From: Parazoarcus communis SWub3 = DSM 12120 | GTDB lineage: Bacteria; Pseudomonadota; Gammaproteobacteria; Burkholderiales; Rhodocyclaceae | Reading direction: 5' to 3' | Length of the DNA stretch: 64,000 bases | Assembly (NCBI RefSeq): GCF_003226565.1 | Contig: NZ_QKOE01000004.1 | Span: 248,001 to 312,000, forward strand | Shown here: positions 25,497 through 36,261 of the stretch, in pieces | Layout of the letters: each line of letters opens with the position of its first letter | Position numbering within the stretch: position 1 is the stretch's first letter | Program-made: the position numbers and the translations under genes | The notes under the pieces: generated by a model | Seen by the model: only the letters and a program-made list of their open reading frames with translations | Told to the model about the DNA's origin: nothing | Databases searched by the model: none

Positions 25497-26030
25497 TCAG
25501 CCAAACTGCGCTTCGAGTCGGGCGCGGGTGATCCGGGCGATCTCGTTCAGGCAGGTTTCGAATTCGGTCTCGGCGTCGTGATTGAGCCGGCGCTCCACCG
25601 CTTCCATGATCTGGTAGCGGGTCAGACCCTTGACCGCGATCACGAAGGGAAACCCGAAGCGCGTCCGGTAGGCGGCGTTGAGTGTGCGCAGGCGTTCCAG
25701 CTCGGTCTGGCTGCATTGATCCAGCCCGGCGCCTTTCTGCTCGCCAGTGGATTCGCGGGTCAGGGTGCCGGCCTCGGCCTCCTTGCCGGCCAACTCGGGG
25801 TGGGCCCGGATCAGCGCCAGTTGTTCGTCACGACTGGCGCGGCGCATGGTGGCGACCATCGCCGCGTGCAGGGTGTCGAACGAAGCGAAGGGGCGCGCGG
25901 CCCAGCTGCGTTCCGCCACCCAGGGCGAGTGCTCGAAAATGCCGCCCAGGCGGGCAACGAATTCGGCTCGGTCCAGTGCCGACAACTGGGTGATCGGTGA
26001 CGGGCTAGGGTCGGTGGGCATTGGGTTCAT
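25497..26030 (-). CDS. uraD: 2-oxo-4-hydroxy-4-carboxy-5-ureidoimidazoline (OHCU) decarboxylase
   Basis: UraD converts OHCU to S-allantoin. The 177 residues include LGGIFEHSPWVAERSWAARPF (active-site His in FEHSPW), RAHPELAGKEAEAGTLTRESTGEQKGAGLD and GFPFVIAVKGLTRYQIMEAVERRLNHD, the conserved blocks of the family. It is the third gene of the operon, 33 nt downstream of puuD. Confidence 0.96.
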   Translation of the reverse strand: MNPMPTDPSPSPITQLSALDRAEFVARLGGIFEHSPWVAERSWAARPFASFDTLHAAMVATMRRASRDEQLALIRAHPELAGKEAEAGTLTRESTGEQKGAGLDQCSQTELERLRTLNAAYRTRFGFPFVIAVKGLTRYQIMEAVERRLNHDAETEFETCLNEIARITRARLEAQFG

Positions 26031-26063
26031 AGGTCTCTTCCGCTTCCCGTGAGGGGTGGGGGC

Positions 26064-27257
26064 TCAGTCGCGCAGTCTCGCGCCCTGGGCAAACCAGGTG
26101 GCGATCCGGGCTTTTTCGGTGGGTGTCAGTCCGGTGAGGTTGCCCAGTGGCATGTAGCCGCTGGCGACCGTCTCGGCGATCTTGGCAGCGTGTTGGCCGA
26201 TCTGTTCAGGCGTTTCCAGCATCACCCCCTTGGGCGGCTGGGCAAAACCCTCCCAGGTCGGGGTCGCGGCGTGACAGCCTGTGCAGCGTTCCATCATGAT
26301 GCCGTTGAGTTCGGCGAAGCTGACCTGCGGGCCGGCGCTGTCGACGGGTTTCGGTGCCATCAGCACGATCAGCGCAGCAATCAGCGCCGCTCCGGCAGCG
26401 GGTAGCCACCACTTCACCTGGCCGCGATGGCGCAGCACGAAGAACTGCCGTATCAGCACCCCGGCCAGCATCAGCACCACCAGCACCAGCCAGCCATTCG
26501 GGTGCGAGTAGGTCATCGGGTAATGGTTGCTGATCATGATGAACAGCACGGGCAGGGTGAAGTAGGTGTTGTGTACCGAACGCTGCTTGCCGATCTGACC
26601 CGGGCGCGGATCCACTGGCTGGCCACTGCGGATCTGCTCCACCATGCGTTTCTGTCCGGGAATGATGTGGATGAACACATTGGCCACCATCATCGTGCCC
26701 AGCATGGCGCCGACGTGGATGTAAGCTCCACGGGCAGAGAATACCTGGTGCAGGACCCAGTCACAGACCACCACGAAGATGAAGATGAGTGCGGCAAGCA
26801 GGTTGTCGCGGCCCATCAGGGTGCGGCACAGCAGGTCATAGACCAACCAGCCCGCGATCAGGAAGGCGACCGAAATACCGATGGCCGCGCTGGGCGCCAG
26901 ATCCATGACCTGACGGTCGATCAGGTAGCTCGATGCCCCGACCCAGTAGATCACGGCCAGCAGGGCCATGCCCGATAACCAGGTGCTGTAGGCCTCCCAT
27001 TTGGACCAGTGCAGGTCGTGTGACAAGGGCTCGCCCTTGGGGCCGGTGAGGAATTTCTGGCTGCAGTAGAAACCGCCGCCGTGCACCGCCCACAACTCAC
27101 CGAATACCCCACGCTTTTCGTCCTCGGCCTTCTTTGGGGGCTTCAGCGAAGTGTCGAGCATCACAAAGTAGAACGAGGCACCGATCCAGGCGATGCCGGT
27201 AATCAGATGCACCCAGCGCAGCAGCAGGTTTGCCCAGTCGAGGAGGTAAGCTTCCAT
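26064..27257 (-). CDS. puuD: Membrane-bound urate oxidase/hydroxylase PuuD with C-terminal cytochrome c domain
   Basis: PuuD oxidises urate to 5-hydroxyisourate and, unlike soluble uricase, passes electrons to the respiratory chain. The 397 residues have about eight membrane helices (starting LLRWVHLITGIAWIGASFYFVMLD) and a C-terminal periplasmic cytochrome c domain (about 310-397) with CTGCH and a distal MPLGN methionine ligand (ASGYMPLGNLTGLT). PuuD therefore links purine degradation to cytochrome c and the cbb3 oxidase encoded at 36-40 kb. Confidence 0.95.
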   Translation of the reverse strand: MEAYLLDWANLLLRWVHLITGIAWIGASFYFVMLDTSLKPPKKAEDEKRGVFGELWAVHGGGFYCSQKFLTGPKGEPLSHDLHWSKWEAYSTWLSGMALLAVIYWVGASSYLIDRQVMDLAPSAAIGISVAFLIAGWLVYDLLCRTLMGRDNLLAALIFIFVVVCDWVLHQVFSARGAYIHVGAMLGTMMVANVFIHIIPGQKRMVEQIRSGQPVDPRPGQIGKQRSVHNTYFTLPVLFIMISNHYPMTYSHPNGWLVLVVLMLAGVLIRQFFVLRHRGQVKWWLPAAGAALIAALIVLMAPKPVDSAGPQVSFAELNGIMMERCTGCHAATPTWEGFAQPPKGVMLETPEQIGQHAAKIAETVASGYMPLGNLTGLTPTEKARIATWFAQGARLRD

Positions 27258-27274
27258 GGTTGTCCCGTGTTCCG

Positions 27275-27625
27275 TCAGCTACCGCGGTAGGTGGAGTAGC
27301 TCCATGGCGACACCAGCAGGGGTACGTGATAGTGCGCGTGTGCGTCGGCGATGCCGAAGCGCAGCACGACTTCGTCGACGAACAGCGGATCCGGCAGTGA
27401 TCCGCCAAGCCGCCTGAAGTAGTCGCCCGCCGAGAACACGAGTTCGTAGACGCCGGTGGTGAAGGCGTCGCCATCGAGCAAGGGCGCGTCGCAGCGGCCG
27501 TCATGGTTGGTGACCGCGCGCAGCACCTCCTGGCGACCGCCGTCCACCCGGAACAGGGTTACGGTGATCCCGGCGCCAGGGCAGCCGTTGGCGGTGTCGA
27601 GTACGTGAGTGGTCAGCCGTCCCAT
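27275..27625 (-). CDS. uraH: 5-Hydroxyisourate hydrolase (transthyretin-like protein)
   Basis: UraH hydrolyses 5-hydroxyisourate to OHCU. The 116 residues carry the family landmarks: THVLDTANGCPGAGITVTLF at the N-terminus, NHDGRCDAPLL, HYHVPLLVSPWSYSTYRGS at the C-terminus (terminal YRGS motif). It heads the operon, and the only long upstream spacer lies before it, so the promoter is at about 27630-27760. Confidence 0.97.
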   Translation of the reverse strand: MGRLTTHVLDTANGCPGAGITVTLFRVDGGRQEVLRAVTNHDGRCDAPLLDGDAFTTGVYELVFSAGDYFRRLGGSLPDPLFVDEVVLRFGIADAHAHYHVPLLVSPWSYSTYRGS

Positions 27626-27709
27626 GAGTTCTCCTGTTGCAGTGCGGCAATCTTGTCTGACAGAAGTTTAAGACTGCGGCGACGCTTTGGGCACGCCGTA
27701 TCCGAATAA

Positions 27710-27725
27710 GCGGTATCTGTACCGC
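27710..27725. promoter_or_regulatory. Candidate operator upstream of the urate operon
   Basis: GCGGTA-TCTG-TACCGC is a perfect 6-bp inverted repeat with a 4-bp spacer, 85 bp upstream of uraH. It is the most regular dyad in the uraH-tRNA spacer. No regulator gene is adjacent, and I know of no published site of this form, so it is only a candidate. Confidence 0.35.
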
Positions 27726-27778
27726 CATATGTCGGTCTCAAATTGCGGTGCGCTGTCGAGATTGGTGTGATCAGGCGC

Positions 27779-27807
27779 TTGAATGCTGCGCTAGGCTGTT
27801 GTATATT
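27779..27807 (+). promoter_or_regulatory. Sigma-70 promoter of tRNA-Thr(CGT)
   Basis: TTGAAT (27779-27784) and TATATT (27802-27807) are separated by the optimal 17 bp. The tRNA 5' end is 12 nt beyond the -10 hexamer. Confidence 0.8.
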
Positions 27808-27818
27808 CCGCGCTCTTC

Positions 27819-27894
<76 letters not shown>

Positions 27895-27901
27895 GCTTCA
27901 G

Positions 27902-27938
27902 GCACTCAGGCCAGTCCATTGACTGGCCTGAGTGCTTT
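27902..27938 (+). terminator. Terminator after tRNA-Thr(CGT)
   Basis: GCACTCAGGCCAGTC / GACTGGCCTGAGTGC form a perfect 15-bp stem with a CATT loop, followed by TTTCT, starting 8 nt after the tRNA CCA. Confidence 0.9.
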
Positions 27939-28059
27939 CTGCATTCCCTCTTGCATTCTGCAAGTCGTCTGTCCGCTGAAGCGGGCGGCCGGTTGGGGAT
28001 CGTTCATTCTGCACCCGGATATCCTGACGACAGCCGTGGTGCCCTGCAGCGGGTGGCTC

Positions 28060-29343
28060 TTGAGTGTTTCCAGCGATTCCTCCGGTGATGAAGGCCGGCA
28101 GTGGCCCGGGCCGCTGCGGGCCCTGGCGCATCGTAACTTTCGCTATTACTTCTTCGGTCAAGCGATCTCGGTGCTCGGCTCCTGGGTGCAGCAGGTGGCG
28201 CTGTCCTGGCTCATCTACCGCTTGACCGGTTCGGTCGCGCTGCTGGGCATTACCGCGTTTGCCTCCTTGCTGCCGATCCTGATCATCGGTCCGCTTGCCG
28301 GAGCCTGGATCGACCGCCACGACAAGCGCATCCTGCTGATCATCGTGCAGGGCCTGCTCGGCCTGCAGGCAGCCACACTGTCGATCCTGACCGCGATGGA
28401 TGCCATCGGCCCTCAGCTGATCGTGGCCATGGCAGTTCTGCTCGGGGTGCTGACCGCGTTCGATACCCCATTGCGGCAGGCGCAGATCGGCAGTTTCGTC
28501 GGCCGTCGTGAGGATCTGCCCAACGCGCTCGCGCTCAACGCCATGGTGTTCAATGCCGGGCGCTTTCTTGGCCCGCCGTTGGCGGGGCTGCTGTTGGGGC
28601 TGACTTCAGAGTCGATCTGTTTTGCGATCAATGCCTTGTCCTTTGGCGCACTGGCGTTCGGCGTGGCACGCATCCGGGTGACACCCGCGCCGCGTGCAGC
28701 GGGGTCGATGGGCAAGGTGTTCTCCGAAGGGCTGCGTTACGTCACCACCGAATATCCGATCAAGATGTTGATCTTCATCCTTGCCACGGTGAATATCACG
28801 GCGTCGAGCTACGCCGTGCTGCTACCGGTCTTTGCCAAGGATGTCTTTGCCGGTGATGCCCGCATGCTGGGCTGGCTGTGGGGCGCCGCAGGGGCAGGGG
28901 CGTTTCTCGGCACGGTGTTTCTGGCCACGCGGCAGCGCCTCCCGGGGCTGATCAAGGTGGTCATCGGCGGCGCAGGTCTCAGCGCGGTGGGGCTGCTGGT
29001 GTTTGCCTACAACGTCATGCTGGTGCCGGCCCTGCTGGCGATGGCGGCGGTGGGCTTTGGTATCTCGGTCTGCAATGTGGCGGTGAACATGCTGCTGCAG
29101 AGCATGGCGCCCGACCATTTGCGTGGCCGGGTCGTGTCCTTCTTCAGCTCCACCCGTTTCGGCTTCGATGCCATTGGAGGCTTGCTGGCAGGTTTGCTGG
29201 CAGCGCGTATCGGTGTTCAGGCGGCGATGCTGGTGGAAGGCCTCGTGCTGGCAGCCTTCTTTGTTTGGGCCTTGCGGCTGGTGGGCCGCCTGCGTGCAGA
29301 GGTGGTCAGACGGTCGGATCGCGCAAGTCCGGCAGATTCCTAG
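28060..29343 (+). CDS. MFS transporter (MFS_3/EntS-like)
   Basis: The 427 residues give about twelve membrane helices with the EntS-like start LRALAHRNFRYYFFGQAISVLGSWVQQVALSWLIYRLTGS, loop 2-3 motif GPLAGAWIDRHDKRILLI and DHLRGRVVSFFSSTRFG in the second half. This subgroup exports siderophores or other small molecules. The start is uncertain: TTG 28060 has only a weak GGGTGG upstream, and GTG codons at 28036 and 28039 are in frame; conserved sequence begins about 22 residues later. The gene is a single unit between tRNA-Thr and fghA. Confidence 0.85.
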   Translation: MSVSSDSSGDEGRQWPGPLRALAHRNFRYYFFGQAISVLGSWVQQVALSWLIYRLTGSVALLGITAFASLLPILIIGPLAGAWIDRHDKRILLIIVQGLLGLQAATLSILTAMDAIGPQLIVAMAVLLGVLTAFDTPLRQAQIGSFVGRREDLPNALALNAMVFNAGRFLGPPLAGLLLGLTSESICFAINALSFGALAFGVARIRVTPAPRAAGSMGKVFSEGLRYVTTEYPIKMLIFILATVNITASSYAVLLPVFAKDVFAGDARMLGWLWGAAGAGAFLGTVFLATRQRLPGLIKVVIGGAGLSAVGLLVFAYNVMLVPALLAMAAVGFGISVCNVAVNMLLQSMAPDHLRGRVVSFFSSTRFGFDAIGGLLAGLLAARIGVQAAMLVEGLVLAAFFVWALRLVGRLRAEVVRRSDRASPADS

Positions 29344-29351
29344 TCCGGTCG

Positions 29352-29377
29352 GGCCTCACCCCTCGCGGGGTGAGGCC
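29352..29377. terminator. Bidirectional terminator between the MFS gene and fghA
   Basis: GGCCTCACCCC / GGGGTGAGGCC form an 11-bp stem with a TCGC loop between the two convergent stops. A T tract is missing on both sides. Confidence 0.6.
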
Positions 29378-29384
29378 GATGCGC

Positions 29385-30233
29385 TCAGTCCAGCAGTGCG
29401 GCGGCATGGTGCCGCAGGTGGTCGTCGATGAAACTGGCAATGAAGTAATAGCTGTGGTCGTAGCCGGCCTGCATGCGCAGGTTCAGCGGGTGACCGGCCG
29501 CGGTACAGGCAATCTGCAAGGCTTCGGGCTTGAGTTGCGCTTTCAGGAAGCTGTCGGCCTCGCCCTGATCAACCAGTAGCGGCAGGCGCTCGCTGGCCTC
29601 TGAGATCAGACGGGTGGCATCCCATGCCGCCCAGCAGCTTTCGTCCTCGCCCAGATAGCGCGAAAACGCCTTCTGACCCCAGGGGCAGTCCATCGGGTGA
29701 CTGATTGGTGCAAAAGCCGAGACTGCCCGATAACGGCCTGGGTTGCGCAGCGCGCACACCAGGGCGCCATGACCCCCCATCGAGTGGCCGCTGATGCTGC
29801 GTCGGTTGTTCAGCGGCAGCTGGGCTTCAAGCAGCGCTGGCAGCTCATGCACCACATAGTCGTGCATGCGATAGTGACGGCTGTAGGGGGGCAGGGTGGC
29901 GTTCAGGTAGAAACCCGCGCCGTGGCCAAAGTCCCAGGCACCCTCCGGGTCTCCCGGAACATCTTCACCGCGGGGGCTGGTGTCCGGGGCGACCAGTGCG
30001 ATGCCCAACTCAGCGGCCAGGCGCTGAGCGCCGGCTTTCTGCATGAAGTTTTCGTCGGTGCAGGTCAGTCCGGACAGCCAGTACAGCGCGGGCACCGTCC
30101 GGGTTTCGGCCTGTGGCGGCAGATACACCGCGAACACCATGTCGCAGTCCAGCGTGGCAGAGCGATGGCGGTAGCGTGTCAGCCAACCGCCGTGGCAGCG
30201 GTTGGAGCTGATCTGTTCAAGGTGCACGCTCAT
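29385..30233 (-). CDS. fghA: S-formylglutathione hydrolase
   Basis: FghA hydrolyses S-formylglutathione to formate and glutathione. The 282 residues show esterase D features: VYLPPQAETRTVPALYWLSGLTCTDENF, the nucleophile box SGHSMGGHGAL (GHSMGG), DQGEADSFL with the acid residue, and AGYDHSYYFIASFIDDHL with the catalytic His. ATG 30233 is 2 nt from the adhC stop, so the two are one operon. The chosen start fits the family length of about 280. Confidence 0.96.
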   Translation of the reverse strand: MSVHLEQISSNRCHGGWLTRYRHRSATLDCDMVFAVYLPPQAETRTVPALYWLSGLTCTDENFMQKAGAQRLAAELGIALVAPDTSPRGEDVPGDPEGAWDFGHGAGFYLNATLPPYSRHYRMHDYVVHELPALLEAQLPLNNRRSISGHSMGGHGALVCALRNPGRYRAVSAFAPISHPMDCPWGQKAFSRYLGEDESCWAAWDATRLISEASERLPLLVDQGEADSFLKAQLKPEALQIACTAAGHPLNLRMQAGYDHSYYFIASFIDDHLRHHAAALLD

Positions 30234-30235
30234 GA

Positions 30236-32417
<2,182 letters not shown>

Positions 32418-32421
<4 letters not shown>

Positions 32422-32446
32422 CGTTTACGTTAACGATAACTATGTT
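32418..32446 (+). promoter_or_regulatory. Predicted sigma-70 promoter of the SDR gene
   Basis: TTGACG (32418-32423) and TATGTT (32441-32446) are spaced by 17 bp. The spacer contains the palindromic GTTAAC. The SDR start is 45 bp downstream, so the SDR gene does not depend on LysR read-through. Confidence 0.62.
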
Positions 32447-32491
32447 TCGTGCTGTTCATCCGGCATGTGCCGATATCCAGAGGAAACAACG

Positions 32492-33259
32492 ATGCAGATC
32501 GAGAACAGCGTATTCGTGGTCACGGGGGGAGGTTCGGGTCTGGGGGCTGCAAGCGCCCGGATGCTGGTGCAGGCAGGGGCCAAGGTGGTGCTTGCCGATG
32601 TCAATCAGCAAGCGGGTGAGGCGATGGTCCAGGAACTGGGGGCCGCAGCTGCGTTCGTGCTGACTGATGTGACCGACGAGACCAGTGCCAAGGCTGCGAT
32701 CGACAAGGCGGTGACCGCATTTGGTGGTCTGCATGGGCTGATCAACTGTGCCGGCGTCGCACCGGCCGAGAAAGTCGTGGGGCGGGAGGCCCCGCACCGA
32801 CTGGAATCCTTTGCCCGCACCATCAACATCAATCTGGTGGGCAGTTTCAACATGATGCGCCTGGCCGCCGAGGTCATGAGCAAGGCCAGCCCCAACGAGG
32901 CCGGCGAGCGGGGCGTCATCGTCAGCACGGCATCGGTGGCCGCCTTTGATGGTCAGGTCGGACAGGCAGGCTATGCGGCATCCAAGGCTGGCATCGTTGG
33001 CCTGACCCTGCCGGTTGCGCGCGAGTTGTCGCGTTTTGGCATCCGTGTGATGACGATTGCCCCGGGCATCATGGAAACGCCGATGCTGATGGGTATGCCG
33101 CAAGAGGTGCAGGACTCGTTGGGCAAGATGGTGCCGTTCCCCTCGCGCCTGGGCAAACCGGCCGAGTTTGCCGGGCTGGTACGTCACATCATCGAGAACA
33201 GCTATCTCAATGGCGAGGTGATCCGCCTCGATGGCGCCATTCGCATGGCCGCCAAATAA
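32492..33259 (+). CDS. Short-chain dehydrogenase, 3-hydroxyacyl-CoA dehydrogenase type II-like
   Basis: The 255 residues are a classic [17 protein letters not shown] cofactor motif, D in VLADVN for NAD preference, NCAGVAP, catalytic Ser in STASVAAF and YAASKAG for Tyr-x3-Lys. Similarity in length and motifs ([63 protein letters not shown]) fits HSD17B10/3-hydroxy-2-methylbutyryl-CoA dehydrogenase, an enzyme of isoleucine or fatty-acid degradation. The ribosome site AGAGGAAAC is 8 nt upstream. Confidence 0.9.
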   Translation: MQIENSVFVVTGGGSGLGAASARMLVQAGAKVVLADVNQQAGEAMVQELGAAAAFVLTDVTDETSAKAAIDKAVTAFGGLHGLINCAGVAPAEKVVGREAPHRLESFARTININLVGSFNMMRLAAEVMSKASPNEAGERGVIVSTASVAAFDGQVGQAGYAASKAGIVGLTLPVARELSRFGIRVMTIAPGIMETPMLMGMPQEVQDSLGKMVPFPSRLGKPAEFAGLVRHIIENSYLNGEVIRLDGAIRMAAK

Positions 33260-33286
33260 GTCGGACTGGCTGCAAGTTTGCCCCTG

Positions 33287-33393
33287 GGAGGCGGTCGGAT
33301 TCAAGGTTGATCTACTGCGGCGGTGGGATGAATCGTCCCTGTTCGTCCGCTTTCCCACTCGGCGCGTTGTGGTTGCTCAAGTCCGACAGCCGC
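33287..33393. repeat. Shorter copy (about 106 bp) of the terminal-inverted-repeat element (copy 2)
   Basis: The left end GGGAGGCGGTCGGATTCAAGG and right end GCTCAAGTCCGACAGCCGC correspond to the ends of the element at 12195-12358, and the stretches next to both ends align (GATCTRCTGCG, then GTGGGA; TTTCC then GCTCAAGTCCGACAGCC). About 58 bp of the centre of copy 1 are absent. It lies 28 bp after the SDR stop, in front of ccoI. No gene is disrupted. Confidence 0.62.
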
Positions 33394-33500
33394 TTTGTCT
33401 GATCTGGCGCATTGGTCGCTTGGGGCAAATGTGCTAAAAGGGCGCTTCACTTTTGTGCCCTGCGGGAAACCACGCCCGACGGCTGGTGTCTCGCATCTTC

Positions 33501-35984
33501 ATGAATACAGAAACCGTTTCCTACAGCGCGGTCGAGGAAGACCGCGACTGCTATCACTGCGGCTTGCCGATTCCGCCCGAGACCCGTCATTACGTCCGCA
33601 TCGACGGACGCGATCGGCGCATGTGCTGCATCGGTTGTGAGGCGGTCGCACAGTCCATCGTCGACAATGGCCTGATCGACTATTACCGCCACCGTGATGC
33701 CATGCCCGAGACGCGTCGTGAGGCGATGCCGCTCGAGCTGCAGGAACTTGGTCTGTTCGATCATCCCGATTTCCAGAAGAGTTTCGTGCGCCCGGTGGGT
33801 GAGCACGAGCGTGAGGCCTCGCTGATCCTCGAAGGCATCACTTGTGCGGCCTGCGTGTGGCTCAACGAGCAGCATGTAGCCCGTCAGGACGGCGTGTCGG
33901 CGGTCGAGATCAACTACGCCACCCGACGGGCGCGGGTGCGCTGGGACGAACGCAAGATCAGGCTCTCGGACATCCTGGCTGCAGTGCAGGCAATTGGTTA
34001 CCGCGCCTATCCTTACGATGCCGAACGGTCAGAGCAGATCGCGCACAAGGAGCGGCGCTCGATGCTGTGGCGGGTGTTCGTCGCAGGCTTTGGCATGATG
34101 CAGGTGATGATGTATGCCTTCCCGGTCTATGTTGCCGGCGAGGGCGACATGAGCGCCGAGATGGAACTCTTGATGCGCTGGGCCAGCCTGCTGCTGACCC
34201 TGCCGGTGGTGCTGTATTCGGCGGCGCCGTTCTTTCAGCGCGCGGTGCGTGACATCCGCCTGCGCCGGCTGGGCATGGATGTGCCGGTGGCGCTGGGGGT
34301 GGGCAGCGCCTTTCTTGCCAGTTTGTGGGCGACCTTGACTCACGGGCCCGAGGTCTATTTCGACTCGGTGACGATGTTCGTGTTCTTCTTGCTGGGCGGG
34401 CGCTATCTCGAGATGCTGGCGCGACAGAAAGCGGTTCGCGGCGTCGAGGAGCTCGGCAAGGTCCTGCCTGCCTTTGCTGACCGGCTTCCGGCCTGGCCAG
34501 ATCAGACCAGCGAGCGCGTGCCAGTGTCGCAACTGTTGCCCGGTGACCGGGTGCGGGTGCGCCCGGGTGAGGTCGTTCCGGCCGACGGTGTGGTGATCGA
34601 AGGCCAGGGCGAAACCAATGAATCCTTGCTCACCGGAGAGAGCCGGCCGGTGAGCAAGCGGATTGGCGATGTGCTGACCGGCGGCAGCATCAATATTTCC
34701 AGCCCCCTGATATTGCGGGTCGATCAGGTGGGCGATTCCACCCGCCTTGCCGCCATCCGTCGCCTGATGGACCGGGCCGCGACCGAAAAGCCCCGCATCG
34801 CGGCGCAGTCGGATCGCGTTGCGGTGATCTTCATCGTGACCCTGCTGGTGCTGGCGACGGCGACGGGTTTGGCGTGGTACTTCATTGATCCGCAGCGCGC
34901 GCTATGGGTGTTCGTTTCCGTGCTCGTGGTTGCCTGCCCGTGCGCCTTGTCGCTGGCCACGCCCACTGCCTTGACGGTGGCAACCGATGCGCTGGCGCGC
35001 ATGGGGGTGCTGGTAACCCGTGGTCATGCAATCGAAACCTTGTCCAATGCCAACCATTTTGTTTTCGACAAGACCGGTACGCTGACCTATGGGCGAATGA
35101 CACTGGAAGAAGTCGTGCCACTGGCGGGCTACGACGAGACGCGTGTGCGCGCGTTGGGCGCTGCGCTGGAGCAGGGCTCGGAGCATCCGGTTGCCGCAGG
35201 CCTGAGAGGGGCCGCAGGCGATGCCGTCCTGCCGCCAGTTGGTGACCTTGCCGCGGTGACCGGGCAGGGGGTTTCCGGTTGTGTCGAGGGTCAGCAGATG
35301 TGGATTGGTCGTCCCGACTTCGTTGCAGAAGCCATCGGTCGGGACTGTCCTGCCGAACTGGCGTCGCTTGAGGTGCGAGGGGGGACGGTTGTTGCGCTTG
35401 GCGCCCGCGAGGGATGGATTGGGCTGTTCCGCCTTGCCGATGTGCCGCGCGCCGAAGCTGCAGTGCTGACTGCGAGACTGAGTGCGAGTGCCATCCCGAT
35501 GTCGGTGCTGTCCGGCGATGCGCCACAGGTCGTCGGGCGTGTCGCGGGTCAGCTGGGGATTGTCGATGCGCATGGCGGCATGACGCCGCAGGGCAAGCAG
35601 GCCTACATTGCCGGTTTGCAAGGCCGGCCGGGTGCGGTGGTGGCCATGGTGGGTGACGGTGTCAATGATGCGCCGGTTCTGGCGCAGGCGCATGTGTCGG
35701 TCGCAATGGGCGGCGGTACGGACCTGGCGCGAAATCAGGCCGACATCGTGCTGTTGAGCGAAAATCTTGCCGGGTTGGGGCAGGCGGTGGATCTGGCGCG
35801 CCGTACGGTGCGCATCATTCGTCAGAACCTGTGGTGGTCGTTTGCCTACAACTTTACCTCCGTGCCGCTGGCAATGCTCGGCCTGGTGACGCCGTGGATG
35901 GCCGGCATCGGCATGGCCGGAAGTTCCTTGCTCGTCGTACTCAATGCAATGCGGCTGCAGCGCGTGCCGCGAGAAGGCAAGTAA
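33501..35984 (+). CDS. ccoI: Copper-transporting P-type ATPase for cbb3 oxidase assembly
   Basis: CcoI (FixI) supplies copper for the haem-copper centre of CcoN. The 827 residues include an N-terminal cysteine cluster (CYHC at 17-20, MCCIGC at 41-46), a heavy-metal-binding domain with GITCAACVW (Cys115, Cys118), the CPC motif in VVACPCALSLATP, the phosphorylation site DKTGT and GDGVNDAPVL. ATG 33501 was chosen; the ribosome site is weak. ccoS follows directly, so the two form an operon; ccoNOQP follows after a regulatory gap. Confidence 0.95.
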   Translation: MNTETVSYSAVEEDRDCYHCGLPIPPETRHYVRIDGRDRRMCCIGCEAVAQSIVDNGLIDYYRHRDAMPETRREAMPLELQELGLFDHPDFQKSFVRPVGEHEREASLILEGITCAACVWLNEQHVARQDGVSAVEINYATRRARVRWDERKIRLSDILAAVQAIGYRAYPYDAERSEQIAHKERRSMLWRVFVAGFGMMQVMMYAFPVYVAGEGDMSAEMELLMRWASLLLTLPVVLYSAAPFFQRAVRDIRLRRLGMDVPVALGVGSAFLASLWATLTHGPEVYFDSVTMFVFFLLGGRYLEMLARQKAVRGVEELGKVLPAFADRLPAWPDQTSERVPVSQLLPGDRVRVRPGEVVPADGVVIEGQGETNESLLTGESRPVSKRIGDVLTGGSINISSPLILRVDQVGDSTRLAAIRRLMDRAATEKPRIAAQSDRVAVIFIVTLLVLATATGLAWYFIDPQRALWVFVSVLVVACPCALSLATPTALTVATDALARMGVLVTRGHAIETLSNANHFVFDKTGTLTYGRMTLEEVVPLAGYDETRVRALGAALEQGSEHPVAAGLRGAAGDAVLPPVGDLAAVTGQGVSGCVEGQQMWIGRPDFVAEAIGRDCPAELASLEVRGGTVVALGAREGWIGLFRLADVPRAEAAVLTARLSASAIPMSVLSGDAPQVVGRVAGQLGIVDAHGGMTPQGKQAYIAGLQGRPGAVVAMVGDGVNDAPVLAQAHVSVAMGGGTDLARNQADIVLLSENLAGLGQAVDLARRTVRIIRQNLWWSFAYNFTSVPLAMLGLVTPWMAGIGMAGSSLLVVLNAMRLQRVPREGK

Positions 35985-36194
35985 ATGGAAAGCCTGTACC
36001 TGTTGATCCCTTTGTCGGTCGTGCTGGTATTCATCATCGGCGTGCTGTTCTGGTGGTCCTTGCGCAACGGTCAGTATGACGACATGGAGGGGCCCGCCTA
36101 TCGCCTGCTGCTCGACGACAAGGAAGAGTTGCCCCCATCCGAGCCCGAGAAGACGACTGCCCGCCCGGTCGATGACGGCAAAGGAGCGTCCTGA
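35985..36194 (+). CDS. ccoS: cbb3-type cytochrome oxidase assembly protein CcoS
   Basis: The 69 residues have one N-terminal membrane helix (MESLYLLIPLSVVLVFIIGVLFWWSL) and the conserved follow-on RNGQYDDMEGPAYRLLLDD. CcoS is needed for insertion of cofactors into cbb3 oxidase. It abuts ccoI without a gap, with translational coupling likely. Confidence 0.95.
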   Translation: MESLYLLIPLSVVLVFIIGVLFWWSLRNGQYDDMEGPAYRLLLDDKEELPPSEPEKTTARPVDDGKGAS

Positions 36195-36214
36195 GCGACA
36201 ACTGCATGCTTGTT

Positions 36215-36228
36215 TGATCTAGGTCAAG
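36215..36228 (+). promoter_or_regulatory. FNR/ANR box upstream of the candidate small RNA
   Basis: TTGAT-CTAG-GTCAA is a near-perfect FNR palindrome. Its centre is 36221.5. A CATACT hexamer (36250-36255) lies at the -10 position expected if the box is at -41.5, giving a start near 36262. The spacing repeats exactly in front of ccoN (36465-36478 with TATCCT). No coding gene follows directly, only the structured segment annotated as an RNA. Confidence 0.72.
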
Positions 36229-36261
36229 TCGATGACTGCTGACAATAGACATACTTCGCAC

